From Liminaster sp964567855 (GTDB lineage Bacteria > Bacteroidota > Bacteroidia > Bacteroidales > UBA3663), in assembly GCA_964567855.1 (NCBI GenBank), contig CAZMOE010000023.1, positions 1 through 37,834 of the forward strand: a DNA stretch of 37,834 nt. The letters run 5' to 3'. Position numbers and translations under genes: made by a program. Under the pieces are notes generated by a model. That model ran no database searches. It saw only the letters and a program-made list of their open reading frames with translations, and was not told where the DNA came from. This document shows, in pieces, positions 35,136 to 37,834 of this stretch (positions are counted from its first letter, which is position 1; every line of letters begins with the position of its first letter).

Positions 35136-36589
35136 TTTGTTGAATTGTTTAAAATGTTAGTGTTAGTGTTTATTGTTTTCTTTGTTTTGTTCCAAATGTA
35201 ACGCAGAGCCCCGTCGGCCTGTGTGATTCCGGCAGCCTTTGCATCGCGCATCAATTCCTCGGCCGTAGTGTAGTCTTCCTGCAGTATTGCGTAAATCCCC
35301 CGTGCGTAAATCGCCTCTTTGGAATTTCCGGATTTGGCCAAATAGCGTTCCGCAGCCTGAAGGTCCTTCCGCTGCATCGCCGTATTGGCGGCGTTCAGGT
35401 TGGCCAGCGTGTCGTTGGGGTACATCTTCACCGCGATTTCAAATACCTCGTTGAACTCGTCGCTGCCCGACTCATAGCTCTGGGCCAAAAGATAGAACTC
35501 GTTCTGGCTCAACTTCTGCGGGCGGGTCTTTATCAGACGGCGGATCTCCTCGATATCGGTATAGCGCCGGACGATGTAATCGATACGATAGTCCGTATGA
35601 CGCAGGGCCGGGTAGCAGTGCTGAAGCAGGAATTTGTAGTCTGCCGGATACAGCCGCCGGATCTTCGCCTCTTTCTCATCAGGATCGAGAGGCTCGTCGA
35701 TAATCTCCAGAATCTCCTGCCGGTGATCAAGATTGCCCTTCGCCACATACTCGCGCAATCCCGCCCAGTCTTCCGGCTCGTAATCCGTCTCTATGATTCT
35801 GTCTTCAAAATGATAGAGCTGGCTGATGTATTTTTTCAACGCCGCCGTACGACCTATTGCCAGTTCCGTGTTATGACGGTAGGGACTTTCCGGTGAGGCG
35901 TAACCCTTCAGCCAGACCTTTTTGATGGTGATATCCTCGTCGTTACGGATGGAATCGATGGAGGAAAATATCTTCTGCAACTCCACTTCGTTACGGCGGT
36001 AGTCGGGATAGATGACCGTCTGATCGACAGGGAAATCCACATACGCGGAACCCGACAACGAGAAGGTCTTTCCGCCATCCCCATTCGGACGGACGAAAAC
36101 CCATTCCGGGTCAAAGACCGAATAATCGCCCAGAAGCGCCGTCTCTTCGGCAAGAAGCGTGTTGCAGCAACCGTATTCGCCGCGATACAATAACAATGAC
36201 GCTCCGTTCATCCAGGAATTGTAAGGAATGAGGATCTGATAGCTCATCGTATCGGGTTTCTCCGACTTCCGATAACTCCGCTCGTCGCCCCCGGTCAGCA
36301 TCCCCTCGCCATTACGCACATAATAATAATAGCGCCGACGTCCGTAAACACCGACTGACGACAGATTCACGGAATCCGTTCCCTGAATGACACGGGGAGT
36401 CAGCAATACGGCACGATTGTCACCGACGTGCAGATCGGAAAGGTCGAAAAGGAAACCCACAGACATATAGTCACCTTCGCGGGTGATAGCCAAGTTGCGC
36501 ACCGAAACGCCGCTGACATCTTCCGCCTGCGTCCGGGTGAAGACACCGAGCAGGACAAGCATGAGTAATATCGTATGTTTCATTGACAT
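35132..36589 (-). CDS. DUF3868 family protein with OmpA-like and repeat regions
   Basis: A 485-residue protein with a signal peptide (MKHTILLMLVLLGVFTRTQA) and an N-terminal DUF3868 region (about 23-130). An OmpA-like segment follows near residues 200-290, in which KKVWLKGYASPESPYRHN and the following RTAALKKYI helix match the peptidoglycan-binding fold. The C-terminal 110 residues read as TPR-like helices (FNEVFEIAVKMYPNDTLANLNAANTAM, then AAERYLAKSGNSKEAIYARGIYAI). DUF3868 genes sit directly upstream of fimbrillin genes in Bacteroidales. It may tie the fimbrial machinery to the cell wall, which is inference. 7 bp separate it from the DUF3575 gene. Confidence 0.88.
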   Translation of the reverse strand: MSMKHTILLMLVLLGVFTRTQAEDVSGVSVRNLAITREGDYMSVGFLFDLSDLHVGDNRAVLLTPRVIQGTDSVNLSSVGVYGRRRYYYYVRNGEGMLTGGDERSYRKSEKPDTMSYQILIPYNSWMNGASLLLYRGEYGCCNTLLAEETALLGDYSVFDPEWVFVRPNGDGGKTFSLSGSAYVDFPVDQTVIYPDYRRNEVELQKIFSSIDSIRNDEDITIKKVWLKGYASPESPYRHNTELAIGRTAALKKYISQLYHFEDRIIETDYEPEDWAGLREYVAKGNLDHRQEILEIIDEPLDPDEKEAKIRRLYPADYKFLLQHCYPALRHTDYRIDYIVRRYTDIEEIRRLIKTRPQKLSQNEFYLLAQSYESGSDEFNEVFEIAVKMYPNDTLANLNAANTAMQRKDLQAAERYLAKSGNSKEAIYARGIYAILQEDYTTAEELMRDAKAAGITQADGALRYIWNKTKKTINTNTNILNNSTK

Positions 36590-36596
36590 GACTTTT

Positions 36597-37184
36597 TTAG
36601 AATAAATAAATTAAGTTTACGGCCGCTTTCGTCGGACCTACATAGTGATGCACCTTGTCTTCCTCCTCTTTCCGTCCGCAACCGGCGCAACGGAAGCGAT
36701 CGAAACGGGTATAGGAATAGCCGAAACCGACTTCACCTTCCAAATTCCAGTGCCGGCTCAGAATCCAGGAATAGCCATAACCGACACCGCCGCCTATAAA
36801 CCAGCCCTGAAAACGATAATCGGACAATTTGGAGAAATGAGTACCCAGGAAGTTCATATCATTCTTCAGGCCGCCGACATTAAACTGCCCGCCGTGGGCA
36901 TGCACACCGACAAAGTGGCCCGAAAAACGGTCGCAGAACCAATACCGAAGCTCCGGCTGAACAAACCAATGCTTCCAGCGGCGGTCATTGGACATTGTCC
37001 AGCCGTTAAAATCGCCGGAAACGTCAACCGTCCACTTAGGAGCAAGACCGAATTCCAAGCCGGCATTCACATTTGCGAATGCGTCGTAAAACAGATTGGT
37101 CTTAACCCCGACTTCCTGCCCTTTCACGGCCAGGGCCAGAAAGGATATTACACAAAAATGAATCAGTTTTATTTTCATTTCCAC
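36597..37184 (-). CDS. DUF3575 family outer-membrane protein, first gene of the fimbrial operon
   Basis: A 195-residue protein with a signal peptide (MKIKLIHFCVISFLALAVKGQ) and strands typical of DUF3575 beta-barrels: VGVKTNLFYDAFANVNAGLEFGL, WFVQPELRYWF and GWFIGGGVGYGYSW. It ends KAAVNLIYLF with a terminal aromatic residue. The insert FRCAGCGRKEEEDK carries a Cys-x-x-Cys pair close to the C-terminus. DUF3575 proteins commonly head FimA/Mfa1-type fimbrial operons. The start may be 37184 or 37178. Transcription is expected from the invertible promoter about 110 bp upstream. Confidence 0.88.
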   Translation of the reverse strand: MEMKIKLIHFCVISFLALAVKGQEVGVKTNLFYDAFANVNAGLEFGLAPKWTVDVSGDFNGWTMSNDRRWKHWFVQPELRYWFCDRFSGHFVGVHAHGGQFNVGGLKNDMNFLGTHFSKLSDYRFQGWFIGGGVGYGYSWILSRHWNLEGEVGFGYSYTRFDRFRCAGCGRKEEEDKVHHYVGPTKAAVNLIYLF

Positions 37185-37269
37185 ATTTTTTACTATGCTC
37201 TATGCCCTCAAAAATTCCACGTTCTTTACTACCTTTGATAAGAACACAATATTCAGTTTTTTTAATCTT

Positions 37270-37481
37270 TCTCTTTATAAGAGAGGGATCTTTGATTGCA
37301 AAGATACCGCAAGCGACAGACTCTTACAAAGAAAAATTATATAAAAATCATTTTTTTGTTCTTTAAAGGGTCCTTTTCATTCATTTTGTTGAGCAGAATT
37401 AGCATTATAAAACATAATAACATATTTACATTTTATCGTTTACAATATTAAAATTCCGTTTATCCATCTCTTATAAAGAGA
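37270..37481. promoter_or_regulatory. Invertible promoter element 1 (fimbrial switch, ON orientation)
   Basis: Inverted repeats of 20 bp (37270-37289 and 37462-37481, 19 of 20 matching) bound a 172-bp segment. Each repeat has the form TCTCT-N5-AGAGA with spacer TATAA, extended on the inner side by GGGAT or GGTAT-like bases (ATCC on the other strand). Inside, next to the left repeat, lies a complete promoter reading to the left towards the DUF3575 gene. Flipping the segment would turn the promoter away from the operon. This is the layout of phase-variable promoters moved by tyrosine recombinases in Bacteroides. No recombinase gene lies in the window. Confidence 0.88.
37298..37330 (-). promoter_or_regulatory. 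Promoter of the fimbrial operon inside invertible element 1
   Basis: Minus-strand -7 box TATCTTTGC (37298-37306) with TTTG (37327-37330) 20 bp upstream. Transcription would start near 37291, at the edge of the left inverted repeat, leaving a leader of about 107 nt before the DUF3575 start. Confidence 0.82.
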
Positions 37482-37596
37482 GTTAGCATCCAAAAGCCTG
37501 TTTTTATCCGGCCAATCGATTGATTTCTCGGCATTTTAGATATTTTAGAGTATTCCAATGTCATAAGAAGCCCCATAATATCAATATTACCTGTAC

Positions 37597-37800
37597 TTCT
37601 CTGTCTGAGAGAGGGATCGTTTTTTGTATAAAACTCGTTATCAATATATTAAGTGATATTTCACAAAGAGTATTGTAAGAAAAATATTTCTATAATTAAT
37701 ATGAAATAAATAAAATAACGTTTTTTTTACCCATTAATAGTACTTATTCCCAATAATTTATATATCTTTGCAATCGTGAATCCCTCTCTCAGACAGAGAA
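37597..37800. promoter_or_regulatory. Invertible promoter element 2 (facing out of the window)
   Basis: Perfect 21-bp inverted repeats (37597-37617 and 37780-37800) bound a 162-bp AT-rich segment. The core is TCTCT-CAGAC-AGAGA. A -7 box lies next to the right repeat and reads to the right, towards DNA beyond the window. The outer arms are the same as those of element 1 but the central five bases differ. Confidence 0.87.
37763..37771 (+). promoter_or_regulatory. -7 box inside invertible element 2
   Basis: TATCTTTGC followed by AATC, identical over 13 bases to the -7 region of element 1 and at the same distance from the recombination site. I find no clear TTTG at 19-20 bp upstream, so the promoter may be weaker or need an activator. 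Confidence 0.65.
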
Positions 37801-37834
37801 ATACGTATTTTTCCGACAACAACAATTTTATCAG

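Noticed and set aside
37270..37800. The four similar short repeats as a CRISPR array
   Set aside because: They are two inverted pairs with 172- and 162-bp interiors that carry promoters, not evenly spaced direct repeats with short spacers.

Overview
The window is a chromosomal stretch from a member of the Bacteroidales, from a draft assembly (it contains a 100-N scaffold gap). Several features point there: Bacteroidetes-type promoters (TTTG, about 19-20 bp, TAnnTTTG) in front of many genes; the short Bacteroidetes-type RNA polymerase omega subunit; DUF4293, DUF4954, DUF4249, DUF3575 and DUF3868 families; an ECF sigma / anti-sigma / TonB-receptor set; and an FimA/Mfa1-type fimbrial operon. The exact family or genus cannot be fixed from the sequence.

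Left part (1-12.8 kb, all minus strand). A long tightly packed gene series starts at a clear promoter at about 11.41-11.44 kb and reads bamD, rpoZ, DUF4293, DUF4954, glmS, then a complete spermidine pathway: agmatinase, carboxy(nor)spermidine dehydrogenase, carboxy(nor)spermidine decarboxylase and arginine decarboxylase. A stand-alone inositol-3-phosphate synthase gene lies upstream with its own promoter.

Middle (13-20 kb). A plus-strand ECF sigma factor is followed by a decayed remnant of a GH51 alpha-L-arabinofuranosidase. Then comes a minus-strand cell-surface signalling unit: ECF sigma factor, a very short FecR-like membrane protein, an STN-bearing TonB-dependent receptor and a DUF4249 lipoprotein. 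The receptor is interrupted by the N gap. The gap is flanked by the same 55 bp on both sides, and collapsing it restores one continuous 814-residue frame, so the gap is an assembly artefact. A small outer-membrane beta-barrel gene and tRNA-Pro(CGG) follow.

Housekeeping block (20.8-26.8 kb). rplM-rpsI-rpsB-tsf has a strong promoter and a structured leader holding a 19-codon arginine-rich ORF. Next to it is yqeY-dtd-mazG-like-deoC, then plus-strand tRNA-His(GTG) and tRNA-Glu(CTG-stem, CTC anticodon) with a terminator.

Right part (27-37.8 kb). One minus-strand fimbrial operon: DUF3575 barrel, DUF3868/OmpA-like protein, Mfa1-type major fimbrillin, FimB/Mfa2-type anchor, a minor fimbrillin-like lipoprotein and a 1160-residue tip-like lipoprotein. 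Its only visible promoter lies inside a 172-bp segment bounded by 20-bp inverted repeats: an invertible (phase-variable) promoter, assembled here in the ON orientation. A second, separate invertible promoter lies 115 bp further right and points out of the window. The two elements share recombination-site arms and promoter spacing but have different 5-bp spacers, which suggests one recombinase could flip both independently without cross-recombining them. This twin switch is the most interesting structure in the window.
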